The notes: generated from the letters alone by a model not told the origin. Numbered from the stretch's first letter, positions 17,536-27,392 are shown. The stretch is DNA of 64,000 nt from Pseudomonas sp. PB101 (GCF_009764265.1 NZ_RWIR01000041.1:21375-85374), one strand, 5' to 3'. Numbers and translations are program-made.

Positions 17536-17545
17536 ACAACGTTGT
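17536..17545. promoter_or_regulatory. Palindrome downstream of the operon promoter
   Basis: ACAACGTTGT is a perfect 10-bp palindrome about 25 bases into the predicted transcript. It could serve as an operator for the GntR regulator at the end of this operon, though it does not match the usual TnGTnnnACnA form closely. Confidence 0.35.
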
Positions 17546-17594
17546 AGATTTGTACCTTCCTGCCTACAAGAACGAAATCATCGGAGAGGTCAAA

Positions 17595-18437
17595 ATGGCT
17601 CGGTTCCTTCCTCGCACCATCCGCAACATGCTCGTTTGTGCATCCGCAATTGGCGCACTGCTCACTCAGGTCCCAGCCCAGGCGGCTGATGTTTCACTCT
17701 GGAAAGACATTCAGAAAGCAGGCGTCCTGCGTTGTGGAGCGGCCGTCGCCGCGCCTTACGTCATGCGTGATGCTCGCTCTGGTGAATACAGCGGCTATTT
17801 CGTAGACCTGTGCCGTGACTTCGGCGAGAAGGTGCTGAAGGTCAAGGTCGAGTTCGTCGACACCAACTGGGACAATCTTGTGGCGGGCTTGCAAGGTGGT
17901 AAGTGGGACATGGCCATGGCGCTCAACCAGACGCCTGAACGCGCGCTGGCCGTGAGTTTTTCGGTGCCGGCGACGGACTACCAGGTGTCGCTCCTGGTCA
18001 ACAAGGACAACCCGAAACTGGCCAATGCCGGCAACAACCTCGGCGATTTCGACAAGCCTGACGTGACCTTCGCCGTCATGTCCGGCACCGCTCAGGACAA
18101 GGCCATCTCGGCGGTCATCAAGCAGGGCAAGATCATGCGCCTGCCGGGCATGGATGAGGTGCGTATGGCGGTGATGTCAAAGCGCGCTGATGTATTGGTC
18201 GATGCCAGCGACACCAACCACTTGTTCGCCGTGGCCAACCCCGGTTGGACCAAGGAAGTGTTGCCCAAACCCGCACTGGCCAAGCAAGGCGTAGCGTTCG
18301 GCGTGCGTCGAGACGTCAGCGCCGCTGATTTGCAGACGCTGAACATCTACCTCTCCCAGCGTCGCGAAACCGGTGAAATCGACGCCTTGGTCGATAAGGC
18401 CTCGCAACTGGCCAACGCCGACAAAACCCCTCAGTAA
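17595..18437 (+). CDS. ABC transporter periplasmic binding protein (hydroxyproline importer)
   Basis: The ATG at 17595 follows GGAGAGG and gives 280 residues with a signal peptide ending AQA-AD. The rest is a family-3 solute-binding protein: KAGVLRCGAAVAAPYV at the start, GYFVDLCRDFGEKVL and the NLVAGLQGGKWDMAMA block. It is the first gene of a ten-gene run that ends with a GntR regulator and encodes hydroxyproline-degrading enzymes, so an imino acid such as trans-4-hydroxy-L-proline or a relative is the probable ligand. Amino-acid ligand class is firm. The exact ligand is inferred from context. Confidence 0.9.
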   Translation: MARFLPRTIRNMLVCASAIGALLTQVPAQAADVSLWKDIQKAGVLRCGAAVAAPYVMRDARSGEYSGYFVDLCRDFGEKVLKVKVEFVDTNWDNLVAGLQGGKWDMAMALNQTPERALAVSFSVPATDYQVSLLVNKDNPKLANAGNNLGDFDKPDVTFAVMSGTAQDKAISAVIKQGKIMRLPGMDEVRMAVMSKRADVLVDASDTNHLFAVANPGWTKEVLPKPALAKQGVAFGVRRDVSAADLQTLNIYLSQRRETGEIDALVDKASQLANADKTPQ

Positions 18438-18489
18438 ATCCCGCCGATGTCGAGCGCGCAGCGGGCTGCGCGCTCCCGGAGAATCTTCG

Positions 18490-19311
18490 ATGAAAGCTTC
18501 CAATCTGGCGGCGGTGCCGCCACGGCCTCTGCACGCCTGCGAAAAGATGAACGGTGAGTTCATTCAACTGCGCGACGTCTACAAATCCTACGGCGAAAAC
18601 CTGGTGGTGATGGATCACCTGGACCTGGACATGCGGGCCGATGATCGCCTGGTGATCATTGGCCCCAGCGGTAGCGGCAAAAGCTCTTTGCTGCGAGTCA
18701 TGATGGGCCTTGAAAGCATTCAGGGCGGCACCATCCGCTTCCAGGGCAAACCGTATATCGACGGCAATGCCCGGGGTAAGGGCAAGCCCATGGACAACAC
18801 ACTGCAGACCCAGGTCGGCATGGTGTTTCAGCATTACACGCTGTTTCCGCATTTGTCGGTGTTGGGCAATCTGATTCTGGCCCCGATGAAAGTGCATGGC
18901 CTGTCGAAAATGCAGGCCACCGAGAAAGCCAGGACGCTGCTCGCCCGATTGGGCCTGGAGAGCAAGCTCAACGTTTATCCCAGCCAATTGTCCGGCGGCC
19001 AGAAACAGCGTGTGGCGATTGCCCGGGCGCTGATGCTCGAACCCAAATTGATGCTGTTCGATGAAGTCACTTCAGCACTCGACCCCGAGATGGTCATCGA
19101 GGTGCAGAACGTGATGCTGCAATTGGCCGAGCAAAAGATGGCGATGATCATCGTCACCCATGACATGCACTTCGCCCGGCATATCGCCACCCGCGTGGTG
19201 TTCTGCGCCAACGGCAAAGTCGTCGAGCAAGGCCATCCTGACCAGTTGTTCACCCAGCCCAAGGAACCGCGCACTCGCGAGTTTCTGGAAAAAGTGCTGC
19301 ACCTGGACTGA
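18490..19311 (+). CDS. Polar amino acid ABC transporter ATPase
   Basis: A 273-residue ATPase of the GlnQ/HisP type. It has Walker A GPSGSGKSS, the Q-loop in VGMVFQHYTLFPHL, the ABC signature LSGGQKQRVAIARAL, Walker B KLMLFDEVTSALDP and the switch His in IIVTHDM. The start at 18490 is preceded by GGAGAATC. A later ATG at 18547 would remove a 19-residue extension that lies outside the conserved domain. It powers import by the two permeases that follow. Confidence 0.92.
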   Translation: MKASNLAAVPPRPLHACEKMNGEFIQLRDVYKSYGENLVVMDHLDLDMRADDRLVIIGPSGSGKSSLLRVMMGLESIQGGTIRFQGKPYIDGNARGKGKPMDNTLQTQVGMVFQHYTLFPHLSVLGNLILAPMKVHGLSKMQATEKARTLLARLGLESKLNVYPSQLSGGQKQRVAIARALMLEPKLMLFDEVTSALDPEMVIEVQNVMLQLAEQKMAMIIVTHDMHFARHIATRVVFCANGKVVEQGHPDQLFTQPKEPRTREFLEKVLHLD

Positions 19312-19322
19312 GGAGCACAGCC

Positions 19323-19994
19323 ATGAATTATCAATTCGACTTCAACTTTCTTAGCGGTAATTTTGGCCTGTTATGGGACGGGTTGAAGGTCACTCTGCAA
19401 TTGGCCCTTGTGTCGAACATCGTCGGGCTGGTGCTGGGCTTCGGCTTGTGCCTACTGACCTTGAGCCGCTGGTTTTTCCTGCGCTGGCCGGCGCAGTTGT
19501 TCATCGAATTTTTTCGCTGCACACCGGTGCTGCTGCAAATCGTCTGGTTCTTCTACTGCGTACCCATGCTGTTCGACGTGTTCATCGACCCGATCACCAT
19601 GGGCGTGCTTGCCCTGGGCCTGAACCTTACCGCGTTCAACGCCGAGGCTTATCGGGCCGGTGTGCAGGCGGTGCCTCATGAGCACCTGGACGCCAGCATC
19701 GCCTTGGGCCTGCGCCCTTGGCAACGAACGCTTTACGTGATTCTTCCGCAAGCATTGCGCAGTGCCATTCCGGTGTTGATGACCAATGGCATCTCGATCC
19801 TTCAGCAAAGTGCGCTGGTGGCAATCGTAGCGGTCGGCGACCTGATGTACGTCGGCAAAAGCATCGCTACCGAGGCTTATCGCCCACTGGAAACCTACTC
19901 GCTGATCGCGCTCATCTACTTCGCCTTGTCGTTGCCCATCGCACAGTTCGTGCAGTGGCTGGAACGTCGCCAGGATACCGCGCTCGCGCGCTGA
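19323..19994 (+). CDS. Polar amino acid ABC permease 1 (HisM/GlnP type)
   Basis: A 223-residue inner-membrane permease with about five helices. The EAA motif reads EAYRAGVQAVPHEHLDASIA then LGLRPWQRTLYVILPQAL, the ATPase-contact loop. FRCTPVLLQIVWFFY is the typical first-half motif. It starts 11 bases after the ATPase stop and pairs with the next gene as a heterodimeric channel. Confidence 0.92.
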   Translation: MNYQFDFNFLSGNFGLLWDGLKVTLQLALVSNIVGLVLGFGLCLLTLSRWFFLRWPAQLFIEFFRCTPVLLQIVWFFYCVPMLFDVFIDPITMGVLALGLNLTAFNAEAYRAGVQAVPHEHLDASIALGLRPWQRTLYVILPQALRSAIPVLMTNGISILQQSALVAIVAVGDLMYVGKSIATEAYRPLETYSLIALIYFALSLPIAQFVQWLERRQDTALAR

Positions 19995-20004
19995 GGAGGC
20001 TGTG

Positions 20005-20670
20005 ATGAACCTTGATTTCACCGTGGTGTTTTCTTACTGGCAGGCCTTGTTGCAGGGGCTGGCGCTGACGCTGGTGTTCACCGTCGGGTGCGCGATTCTG
20101 GGCAGTCTGTGCGGCTTTCTGTTGAGCCTGTTGCGGGCCTCTCGCAGTCGCTGGTTGAGCGTGCCTGCCGGTCTTTACGTGGAGCTGTTTCGCGGTACGC
20201 CGTTGTTGATCCAGCTGTTCTGGGTGTTCTTCTGTTTCCCGGTGGTGTTTGGCGTTGATATCCCGCCTTACCTGTCGGTGTTACTGGCGCTGACCCTGTA
20301 CATGACTGCGATCACCAGCGAGACCTTTCGCGGCGCGCTCAAGTCCATCCCGGGCGAACAGCATGATGCCTGCGTCGCATTGGGCCTGGCTTCGTGGAAT
20401 AAAACCCTCTTCGTGGTGTTTCCCCAAGCCTTGCTTCGGGGCATTCCGCCACTGCTCTCCAACGTGGTTTCGCTGTTCAAGGAGAGCGCGCTGATCTCTT
20501 CGGTGGGCATCGCGGACTTGATGTTCGTCGGCCAGAACATTTCCAACAGCACGGCCCGCCCGGTCGAGTTTCTCTCGGCGGTGGCTGTGATCTATTTCCT
20601 CGTGGCGTTCCCGCTGACCCGTCTGGTCGGTGTGATCGAGGCGCGGATGCTGCGTCGTTATGCGTACTAA
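20005..20670 (+). CDS. Polar amino acid ABC permease 2
   Basis: A 221-residue partner permease. The ATG at 20005 is preferred because AGGAGG lies five bases upstream. The overlapping GTG at 20002 is too close. Conserved blocks are LFRGTPLLIQLFWVFF and the EAA loop ETFRGALKSIPGEQHDACVA. It ends shortly before the deaminase gene. Confidence 0.92.
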   Translation: MNLDFTVVFSYWQALLQGLALTLVFTVGCAILGSLCGFLLSLLRASRSRWLSVPAGLYVELFRGTPLLIQLFWVFFCFPVVFGVDIPPYLSVLLALTLYMTAITSETFRGALKSIPGEQHDACVALGLASWNKTLFVVFPQALLRGIPPLLSNVVSLFKESALISSVGIADLMFVGQNISNSTARPVEFLSAVAVIYFLVAFPLTRLVGVIEARMLRRYAY

Positions 20671-20707
20671 CCCCAACCCTCATATCCAAATCCGTGGAGT
20701 GTCTGCA

Positions 20708-21589
20708 ATGACTCAACTCAAAGGTATCCTGCCTGCTCTGGTCACCCCGTTCGACAAGGCCGGCAAAGTCAATTACGACATGCTCGGCAACATCATCGAG
20801 CATCAACTCAAGGCGGGCGTCAAAGGTTTCGTGCCACTGGGTTCCACCGGTGAGTACTACGCCCTGACCAACGAAGAGCGCCGGCAGATTCTGGCCACTG
20901 TGCGCGAAATAGTCGGCGACCGTGGCGTGCTGATTGCCGGTGCCAACGGTTCCTGCACCCGTGAAGTCATCGAGCAGGTCAAGCAGACCCGTGATGCCGG
21001 CTACACCAACCTGTTGATCGCACCGCCTTATTACGCACTGCCGTCCCAGGAAGAGCTGGTCGGTCACTACCAGGCCATTCTCGATGCCGTGCCGGACATC
21101 GACCTGGTGCTGTACAACTACCCGGTGCGTACCAACGTCGAAGTCGGTTTCGGTGTGCTGGATGCGTTCAAGGAAAACAAACGCGTGATCGCGATCAAGG
21201 AAAGCAGCGGCAACCTGCTGCGCGCCATCGAAATCGGCAACACCTACAAAGACAACTATCAGCTGTCTTGCGGTTCCGATGACCAGGCGCTGGATTTCTT
21301 CCTGTGGGGGGCGAGCAGCTGGATCTGCGGCCCGGCCAACTGCCTGACGCAACAGGTCTGTGATTTCTACACCAAGTACACCAGCGGCGACCTGACCGGT
21401 GCACAGGCCATCGTGCGCTCGCTGTTCCCGGTACTGGCAGACATGGAGTCGGGCAAGTTCATCCAGAAGGTCAAGTACGGCTGCGAACTGGCAGGCTTTG
21501 ACGCCGGTGCTGCGCGCATGCCGCTGCAACCATTGACCGACGACGAGAAAGCCAGCTTCCGCAAGGCTTTCGAACTGGCCCAGGGCTGA
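20708..21589 (+). CDS. DapA-family lyase, probable 1-pyrroline-4-hydroxy-2-carboxylate deaminase
   Basis: A 293-residue DHDPS/N-acetylneuraminate-lyase-family enzyme. Lys164 in VIAIKESSGN is the Schiff-base lysine, PLGSTGEYYALTNEER is the substrate-binding loop and LYNYPVRT carries the catalytic Tyr. In hydroxyproline pathways this family removes ammonia from 1-pyrroline-4-hydroxy-2-carboxylate to give 2-oxoglutarate semialdehyde. The adjacent epimerase, FAD oxidase and aldehyde dehydrogenase supply the steps before and after, so that role is strongly supported by context. A hairpin follows the stop codon. Confidence 0.9.
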   Translation: MTQLKGILPALVTPFDKAGKVNYDMLGNIIEHQLKAGVKGFVPLGSTGEYYALTNEERRQILATVREIVGDRGVLIAGANGSCTREVIEQVKQTRDAGYTNLLIAPPYYALPSQEELVGHYQAILDAVPDIDLVLYNYPVRTNVEVGFGVLDAFKENKRVIAIKESSGNLLRAIEIGNTYKDNYQLSCGSDDQALDFFLWGASSWICGPANCLTQQVCDFYTKYTSGDLTGAQAIVRSLFPVLADMESGKFIQKVKYGCELAGFDAGAARMPLQPLTDDEKASFRKAFELAQG

Positions 21590-21597
21590 TGTTGCCC

Positions 21598-21634
21598 GCC
21601 ACATCAGTCGCCACGCCCGACTGATGTGGCTTTA
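21598..21634 (+). terminator. Strong hairpin between deaminase and epimerase genes
   Basis: A perfect 13-bp inverted repeat (GCCACATCAGTCG / CGACTGATGTGGC) with a 7-nt loop is followed by TTTA. It lies inside the operon and could attenuate transcription or protect the upstream mRNA end. Confidence 0.6.
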
Positions 21635-21648
21635 TCGGAGAGAGTGAG

Positions 21649-22692
21649 ATGACCCGACACGTTTTCAGCAGCATCGAAGGCCATACCGAAGGCATGCCTG
21701 TGCGCATGGTGATAGCCGGTGCGCCCGCGCTCAAAGGGCGAACCATGAGTGAGCGGCGTGAATATTTCATGGCCAACTTCGACTGGATTCGCCGCAGCCT
21801 GATGCTCGAACCCCGTGGCCACTCGCACATGTCGGGTACGATCTTCTACCCGCCGATGCGCGCTGACAGTGACTTCAGCCTGCTGTTCATCGAGACCTCC
21901 GGCTGCCTGCCGATGTGCGGGCATGCCACGTTGGGTTCGATTACCTTTGCGCTGGAGGCCGGGCTGATTGAGCCCAAGACCCCGGGCAACGTGGTGGTGG
22001 ACGTTCCGGCAGGGCAGATCCACGCCACCTACACCCGCAGCGGCGACAAGGTCAGCTCGGTGTGTTTCACCAACGTCCCTTCATTCTTGCTGCACCGTGA
22101 CCTGGAAATCGATTTTCCGCCACTGGGGCCATTGAAGATCGACATCGCCTACGGCGGCAATTTTTACCCGATTATCGAAGTGCAGCCCAACTATCCGGGT
22201 TGTGAGCATTTCAGCGCGCAGCAACTGCTGGAAATGGGCCGGCAAATGCAGGATCTGCTCAACCGGTCGGTGGACGTGGTTCACCCGGAAAACCCTGCGA
22301 TCAAAGGTGTCAAACACTGCATGTGGACAGGCGCGCCCCTGGCTTGCGAGTCTCAGGGCCGGGCCGTGGTGATTGCCGGTGAAAGCCTGATCGATCGGTC
22401 GCCGTGCGGCACCGGAAGTTCGGCCCGGGTCGCCCAGCGCTATGCCCGTGGCTGGTTGGCCGAAGAGGGCGCCTATCGCCACGAAAGCCTGATCGGCAGT
22501 TTTTTTGTCGGTCGCGTGGCGCAGACGCTGCACCTGGAAGACGGCAGTGCCGCTATTCGCCCGAGTATTGAGGGAAGGGCATGGATCACAGGGCGCGCTG
22601 AGTTTATTGTCGACGATACCCAACCCTGGTGGGACGGCTTCAGTCTGGAAGATTATGCCGCTCCGGCCTCTGCACAAGAGACTTCCCTATGA
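21649..22692 (+). CDS. Proline-racemase-family enzyme, probable 4-hydroxyproline 2-epimerase
   Basis: A 347-residue proline racemase superfamily enzyme. Both catalytic cysteines are present: Cys90 in MCGHATLGS and Cys253 in [12 protein letters not shown]. The Cys/Cys pair is that of racemases and epimerases, which deprotonate one face and reprotonate the other. In this operon it would convert trans-4-hydroxy-L-proline to cis-4-hydroxy-D-proline, the substrate of the next enzyme. Its stop overlaps the start of the oxidase gene (ATGA). A second family member with a Ser/Cys pair is encoded further downstream. Confidence 0.9.
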   Translation: MTRHVFSSIEGHTEGMPVRMVIAGAPALKGRTMSERREYFMANFDWIRRSLMLEPRGHSHMSGTIFYPPMRADSDFSLLFIETSGCLPMCGHATLGSITFALEAGLIEPKTPGNVVVDVPAGQIHATYTRSGDKVSSVCFTNVPSFLLHRDLEIDFPPLGPLKIDIAYGGNFYPIIEVQPNYPGCEHFSAQQLLEMGRQMQDLLNRSVDVVHPENPAIKGVKHCMWTGAPLACESQGRAVVIAGESLIDRSPCGTGSSARVAQRYARGWLAEEGAYRHESLIGSFFVGRVAQTLHLEDGSAAIRPSIEGRAWITGRAEFIVDDTQPWWDGFSLEDYAAPASAQETSL

Positions 22693-23987
22693 CACCTGCG
22701 CAGCCCGTTGCACAAATCCCGGTTCCCGGAGAAAAGGTAGTCGTGGTCGGCGGCGGTATCGTCGGCGTCTGCTGTGCCCTTTACCTGCAACGGGAAGGCT
22801 ATGCGGTGACCCTGATCGACCCGGCCGCCGCGGGCGACAGCACCGCCAAGTGGAGCTGCGGGCAAATGGCGGTCAGCGAGGTCATCCCGTTGTCCAAGCC
22901 CGGCATCCTGAAGAAAATCCCGGGCTGGCTGCTCGATCAGAAGGGCCCGCTGGCGCTCAGGCCCGGTGCGTTACCTGGCATCCTGCCGTGGTTCCTGCGG
23001 TTTCTGGCTTGTGCCCGCCACTCGAAAATTGTCGAAATTTCCGAAGACATGGCGACGCTCACTCACCATGTCTACGAGGACTATGCGCCCTTGCTCGAAG
23101 CGTGCCCGGACAAGACCCTGATGGGCGAACGGCCAATCCTCGAGCTGTTTGATTCGGCTTCAGGCATCGAACACGAACGGGAGCATCTGGCGCTGCGTCA
23201 GGCGCTGGGCTTCAAGTCCGAAGTGCTGGATGCGGCGGCAATCTCGGATCTCGAACCGTCATTGGTCGGCAAATTCAGCCATGGCTTGCTGTTCCCAGAC
23301 TGGCGGTCGGTTAATGACACCAAAGGTTTTATTGCCGCGCTGACGCAAAGTTTTCTCGACCAGGGCGGCGTGCGTGTACGTGGCCAGGTCAAGCGCATCG
23401 ATGAGGTGGCCGATCGCGCCAGCGGCGTCACCCTCGGCGATGGCCAACGCTACGCCGCGGATCATGTGGTAATCGCTGCCGGCACTGGCTCGCGTCAGTT
23501 TTTCGAGCAACTCGGTGCGCAGGTTCCGCTGGCCGGTATCGCCGGTTATCAGGTGCTATTGCCCACCCCCGGCGTGGAGATTCGTCACTCGGTGATTTAT
23601 GCCGACGGCGGTTTCTGCTTCAGCCCGATGACCCGTGGATTACAGATTGGCGGCACCATCGAATTCGCCGGCCCCAATGCCGAGCCGAACTTCAAGCGCG
23701 CCGACATCATTCTTGAGAAGGCGCGAAAAATACTTCCCCGGTTGCAACTGGATAACGTCGAGTACGGCGTCGGCTATCGCCCGTTTTTGCCCGACACCAA
23801 ACCCGTTATCGATCGCAGCACTCGACTGTCGAACGTGTTCCTTGCGTTCGGTCACGGCCAGCTCGGCCTGACATTGGGAGCGACCACCGGACGACTGATC
23901 ACTGACCTGGTTGCCGGTCGAAAACCTGCCCAGGACCTGACCCCTTTTAGCGCCCAGCGCTTTGCCCTTGTTGGAGGCCATGCATGA
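22689..23987 (+). CDS. FAD-dependent D-hydroxyproline oxidase/dehydrogenase (DadA-like)
   Basis: The ATG at 22689 overlaps the epimerase stop and yields 432 residues. The N-terminus has the dinucleotide fold [17 protein letters not shown], and the DAO-type centre and C-terminus ([32 protein letters not shown]) follow. It would oxidise cis-4-hydroxy-D-proline to 1-pyrroline-4-hydroxy-2-carboxylate. As a single-gene enzyme it differs from the multi-subunit D-hydroxyproline dehydrogenases of some bacteria. A D-amino-acid dehydrogenase with wider range is possible. Confidence 0.88.
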   Translation: MTPAQPVAQIPVPGEKVVVVGGGIVGVCCALYLQREGYAVTLIDPAAAGDSTAKWSCGQMAVSEVIPLSKPGILKKIPGWLLDQKGPLALRPGALPGILPWFLRFLACARHSKIVEISEDMATLTHHVYEDYAPLLEACPDKTLMGERPILELFDSASGIEHEREHLALRQALGFKSEVLDAAAISDLEPSLVGKFSHGLLFPDWRSVNDTKGFIAALTQSFLDQGGVRVRGQVKRIDEVADRASGVTLGDGQRYAADHVVIAAGTGSRQFFEQLGAQVPLAGIAGYQVLLPTPGVEIRHSVIYADGGFCFSPMTRGLQIGGTIEFAGPNAEPNFKRADIILEKARKILPRLQLDNVEYGVGYRPFLPDTKPVIDRSTRLSNVFLAFGHGQLGLTLGATTGRLITDLVAGRKPAQDLTPFSAQRFALVGGHA

Positions 23988-25465
23988 AATCCTATGACCA
24001 GCTCTATATCGACGGCCAGTGGGTTCGTCCGAAGAACGGCGCAACCTTTGACACGATTGATCCGAGCAACGAGTCGGTCATCACCCAGGTCGCCGCGGCC
24101 ACCGCAGGCGATATCGACCTGGCGGTAAACGCCGCACGCCGTGCATTTGATGAGGGGCCATGGCCGCAAATGACCGGGGCCGAACGCGCGACGATTCTGC
24201 GGGCCATCGCTCGTGGTATCCGTGAACGTCAGGACAAACTGGCCGAACTTGAGGTGCGAGACAACGGCAAACCGTTGCCCGAAGCGCAGTGGGACATCGC
24301 CGATACCGCAGGCTGCTTTGACTACTATGCCGATCTGGCCGATGACCTTGATGGCCATCGTGAGCAGAATATTTCCCTCGCCGATGAGCGCTTCACGTCC
24401 ATCGCGCGCAAAGAACCGGTGGGTGTCGCCGGGGCCATTATTCCCTGGAACTTCCCGATGTTGATGGCCGCCTGGAAAGTCGCGCCGGCATTGGCCGCTG
24501 GTTGCTGCATGGTGCTCAAACCTTCGGAGCTGACGCCGTTGACCGCCCTGGAGCTGGCGGACATCGCCCATCAGGCCGGTTTGCCTGCTGGCGTGCTCAA
24601 TGTCGTGACCGGCCTCGGTCCGGATGCCGGCGCTCCGCTGAGCGAGCATCCAGGCATCGACAAACTGGCGTTCACCGGCAGCGTGCCAACGGGTACGCGG
24701 ATCATGCAGGCCGCCGCCCGCGACATCAAAAACATCAGTCTGGAGCTGGGGGGCAAGTCGCCTTTCATCATCTTCGACGACAGCGATATAGAAGCGGCGG
24801 TCGAGTGGATCATGTTCGGGATCTTCTGGAACCAGGGGCAGGTCTGTTCGGCAACTTCAAGGGTGCTGGTGCAACGCAACCTGTACGAACCACTGCTCAA
24901 GCGACTGGTGGAGCAGACCCAGCGCGTCAGCATTGGCAACGGCATGGACGAGGGCGTACTGCTCGGCCCGCTGGTCAATCGCGGCCAGTACGACAAAGTG
25001 CTGGCAGCCATCGCTCAGGGTCGGGAGGAGGGCGCAACGCTGCTTGCCGGCGGTACGCGTCCGGCGAATTGCGAGAAAGGCTACTTCTTGACCCCGGCGA
25101 TTTTTGCCGACGTGCCGCAAGACAGTTGGATCTGGAAAGAGGAAATCTTCGGCCCAGTGGTATGCGTGCGACCCTTCGATGATGAAGCCGAAGCATTGCG
25201 CAGCGCCAACGACTCGCGCTTCGGACTCGCTGCTGCCGTGATGTCCCATGACCTTGCCCGTGCCGAGCGCGTTGCCCGCCGACTGCGAGCGGGCATCGTC
25301 TGGATCAATTGCTCACAACCGACTTTCACCGAAGCTCCTTGGGGCGGTTACAAGCAAAGCGGTATCGGCCGTGAGCTGGGTGAGTGGGGGTTGAGCAATT
25401 ACCTGGAAACCAAGCAGATCACCCGTTACGACAGTCATCAGCCGTGGGGCTGGTACATCAAGTAA
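23984..25465 (+). CDS. Aldehyde dehydrogenase, probable 2-oxoglutarate semialdehyde dehydrogenase
   Basis: A 493-residue NAD(P)-dependent aldehyde dehydrogenase. Cys288 in NQGQVCSATSR is the catalytic thiol, ELGGKSPFIIF carries the general-base Glu, and IIPWNFPMLMAAWK is the substrate/cofactor motif. It overlaps the oxidase gene by four bases. In the hydroxyproline route the last step oxidises 2-oxoglutarate semialdehyde to 2-oxoglutarate, and this is the only dehydrogenase in the operon. By sequence alone it could also be a betaine-aldehyde-type enzyme. Confidence 0.88.
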   Translation: MKSYDQLYIDGQWVRPKNGATFDTIDPSNESVITQVAAATAGDIDLAVNAARRAFDEGPWPQMTGAERATILRAIARGIRERQDKLAELEVRDNGKPLPEAQWDIADTAGCFDYYADLADDLDGHREQNISLADERFTSIARKEPVGVAGAIIPWNFPMLMAAWKVAPALAAGCCMVLKPSELTPLTALELADIAHQAGLPAGVLNVVTGLGPDAGAPLSEHPGIDKLAFTGSVPTGTRIMQAAARDIKNISLELGGKSPFIIFDDSDIEAAVEWIMFGIFWNQGQVCSATSRVLVQRNLYEPLLKRLVEQTQRVSIGNGMDEGVLLGPLVNRGQYDKVLAAIAQGREEGATLLAGGTRPANCEKGYFLTPAIFADVPQDSWIWKEEIFGPVVCVRPFDDEAEALRSANDSRFGLAAAVMSHDLARAERVARRLRAGIVWINCSQPTFTEAPWGGYKQSGIGRELGEWGLSNYLETKQITRYDSHQPWGWYIK

Positions 25466-25476
25466 AGGAGCCCGTC

Positions 25477-26499
25477 ATGCGCTGGAAAAAGACGCTGCAA
25501 ATGGCTGATGTGCATTGTGAAGGTGAGATCGGCAAGGTCATCACCGGCGGGGTCATCGATATCCCCGGCAAGACCATGCTCGACAAGATGAACTACATTA
25601 ACGAAGTCGATGACAGCCTCAGACGCCTGGTGATTCTGGAGCCGCGTGGTTGCCTGCAAATGTCGGTGAATGTGCTGTTGCCGCCGACGCGGCCCGAGGC
25701 TCAGGCCGGGTTCATCGTGCTGCAAGCGGACAAGGCTCACCCCATGTCCGGCAGTAACTGCATTTGCGTGGTAACGGCGTTGCTGGAGCTTGGCATGCTG
25801 GAAATGCTCGAGCCGGTGACTACGGTGGTGCTGGACACTCCGGCCGGCCTGGTTACCGCCCGTGCACAGTGTGCGGACGGGCGCTGCCAGAGTGTTTCGC
25901 TGGACATGGTGCCGTCGTTTGTCGAGCAACTGGATGCCAAGGTCGAGACCGCAGACTTTGGTGTGATCAAGGCAGACATCGCGTTCGGCGGTGTCTATTA
26001 CGCACTGGTGGACGTTGATCAGATCGGTTTGACCATCGCCCCTGAGAACGCTCGTGAACTGGCCACTCAAGGCGTTCGTCTCAAGGGGCTGATCAATGTG
26101 CAGGTGAAGGTCTGTCATCCGCTGTTCAAGGCGCTCAACGAGGTGGCCTATGTGATGTTCCGCAACCGCGTGGACGCGAAAACCTACCAGACCTGCACGA
26201 CACTGCCTCCGGGGCGAGTCGACCGATCGCCGTGCGGTACGGGCAGTTCGGCGAATCTGGCGACCTTGAACGCAAGGAATCTGGTCGAAGTGGGGGATAA
26301 ACTCACCTCGCGGTCGACCATTGGCGGCGAGTTTCAGGTTGAGTTGCTGGGGCTGACGCAAGTGGCCGGAAAACCGGCGGTCCTGCCCAGAATCACGGGG
26401 AGGGCATGGATTTACGGATTGCATCAGATCGGGGTCGATCCGGATGACCCTTTGGCGGATGGTTTTATGCTGAGCGATACTTGGGGTGAGGGTTTTTAA
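25477..26499 (+). CDS. Second proline-racemase-family enzyme (Ser/Cys type)
   Basis: A 340-residue proline racemase superfamily enzyme preceded by AAAGGAG. The first catalytic position is Ser91 (MSGSNCICVV) instead of Cys, while Cys253 in [12 protein letters not shown] is kept. This Ser/Cys pair separates it from the Cys/Cys epimerase upstream. Family members with a replaced first residue include trans-3-hydroxy-L-proline dehydratases and 3- or 4-hydroxyproline epimerases, so it probably extends the operon to another hydroxyproline isomer. Which reaction applies cannot be decided from sequence. Confidence 0.85.
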   Translation: MRWKKTLQMADVHCEGEIGKVITGGVIDIPGKTMLDKMNYINEVDDSLRRLVILEPRGCLQMSVNVLLPPTRPEAQAGFIVLQADKAHPMSGSNCICVVTALLELGMLEMLEPVTTVVLDTPAGLVTARAQCADGRCQSVSLDMVPSFVEQLDAKVETADFGVIKADIAFGGVYYALVDVDQIGLTIAPENARELATQGVRLKGLINVQVKVCHPLFKALNEVAYVMFRNRVDAKTYQTCTTLPPGRVDRSPCGTGSSANLATLNARNLVEVGDKLTSRSTIGGEFQVELLGLTQVAGKPAVLPRITGRAWIYGLHQIGVDPDDPLADGFMLSDTWGEGF

Positions 26500-26570
26500 C
26501 TGACCCCGGGTGGATGTTAAAGTTGTGGGCTGGCCGGATAACCGGCCTGCACTGCCGAGAGCATGACCTG

Positions 26571-27281
26571 ATGAGCAAAGAAACGACTGAAGTTACCGGT
26601 GGTGCCAAACGCCATGGCGGTCGCTACATCTACGAAGAGTTGCGCAAGCAGATCCTGACGCTGAAGCTCAAGCCCGGTATGCCGCTGGACGAAGTGTCCC
26701 TGGCCGCGCAGTTTGGTCTTTCCCGTTCTCCGGTGCGTGATGCGCTTGCGCGTTTAATCAGCGAAGGCTTGGTCACCATCCTGCCTAATCGCACGCTGTT
26801 GGTGACGCCCTTCGAAATCGAAGAGTTCCCCAATTACATTTCGGCCCTTGACTTGATTCAGCGCGCAGTGACTCGCCTCGCGGCGCTGCATCGTACGGAT
26901 GAGGACCTGATTCGTATTCGTGCTGCTGATGCCGCCTATCTGGACGCAGTCAGCACCGGGGACTTCCAGGCGATGTCCGAAACCAACAAAGCCTTGCATA
27001 TGGCAATTGCCGAGGCCGGAAAAAACCCGTACTTCATCAGTTATTACGAGAAGCTGTTGGGTGAAGGTCAACGATTGCTGCACCTGCACTTTGACTACAT
27101 CATCAGTTCAGCCAATACCTCTTCTTCGATCGGTCGCGACCACGATGAAATCGTCGATGCCATTGCTGGGCGCAAGCCCGACGAGGCTGAACGGGCGGCG
27201 CATGAACACACGATGTTGTTCCAGCGACGTTTCCTGGCGTACCTGCAACAAAACCTTACCGAGAAGATGTCTGTTGGTTGA
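26571..27281 (+). CDS. GntR-family regulator (FCD type) of the hydroxyproline operon
   Basis: The ATG at 26571 gives 236 residues. The winged-helix domain (YIYEELRKQILTLKLKPGM, LAAQFGLSRSPVRDALARL) occupies about 20-90, and an all-helical FCD ligand domain fills the rest (metal-site-type His in NKALHMAIAEAGKNP and SIGRDHDEIVDAI). Encoded in the same direction right after the second racemase-family gene, it most likely senses a pathway compound and controls the operon. Confidence 0.9.
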   Translation: MSKETTEVTGGAKRHGGRYIYEELRKQILTLKLKPGMPLDEVSLAAQFGLSRSPVRDALARLISEGLVTILPNRTLLVTPFEIEEFPNYISALDLIQRAVTRLAALHRTDEDLIRIRAADAAYLDAVSTGDFQAMSETNKALHMAIAEAGKNPYFISYYEKLLGEGQRLLHLHFDYIISSANTSSSIGRDHDEIVDAIAGRKPDEAERAAHEHTMLFQRRFLAYLQQNLTEKMSVG

Positions 27282-27392
27282 GATGCGCTTCGACCTATTG
27301 AAAACCTACCTTTTGATATAGCTTTCGGGCGTCGGTAAGCACGCTGGTTGTCCAGAACATCATGCGCTTGTAACCAGCGGCCTTAGGCATTC

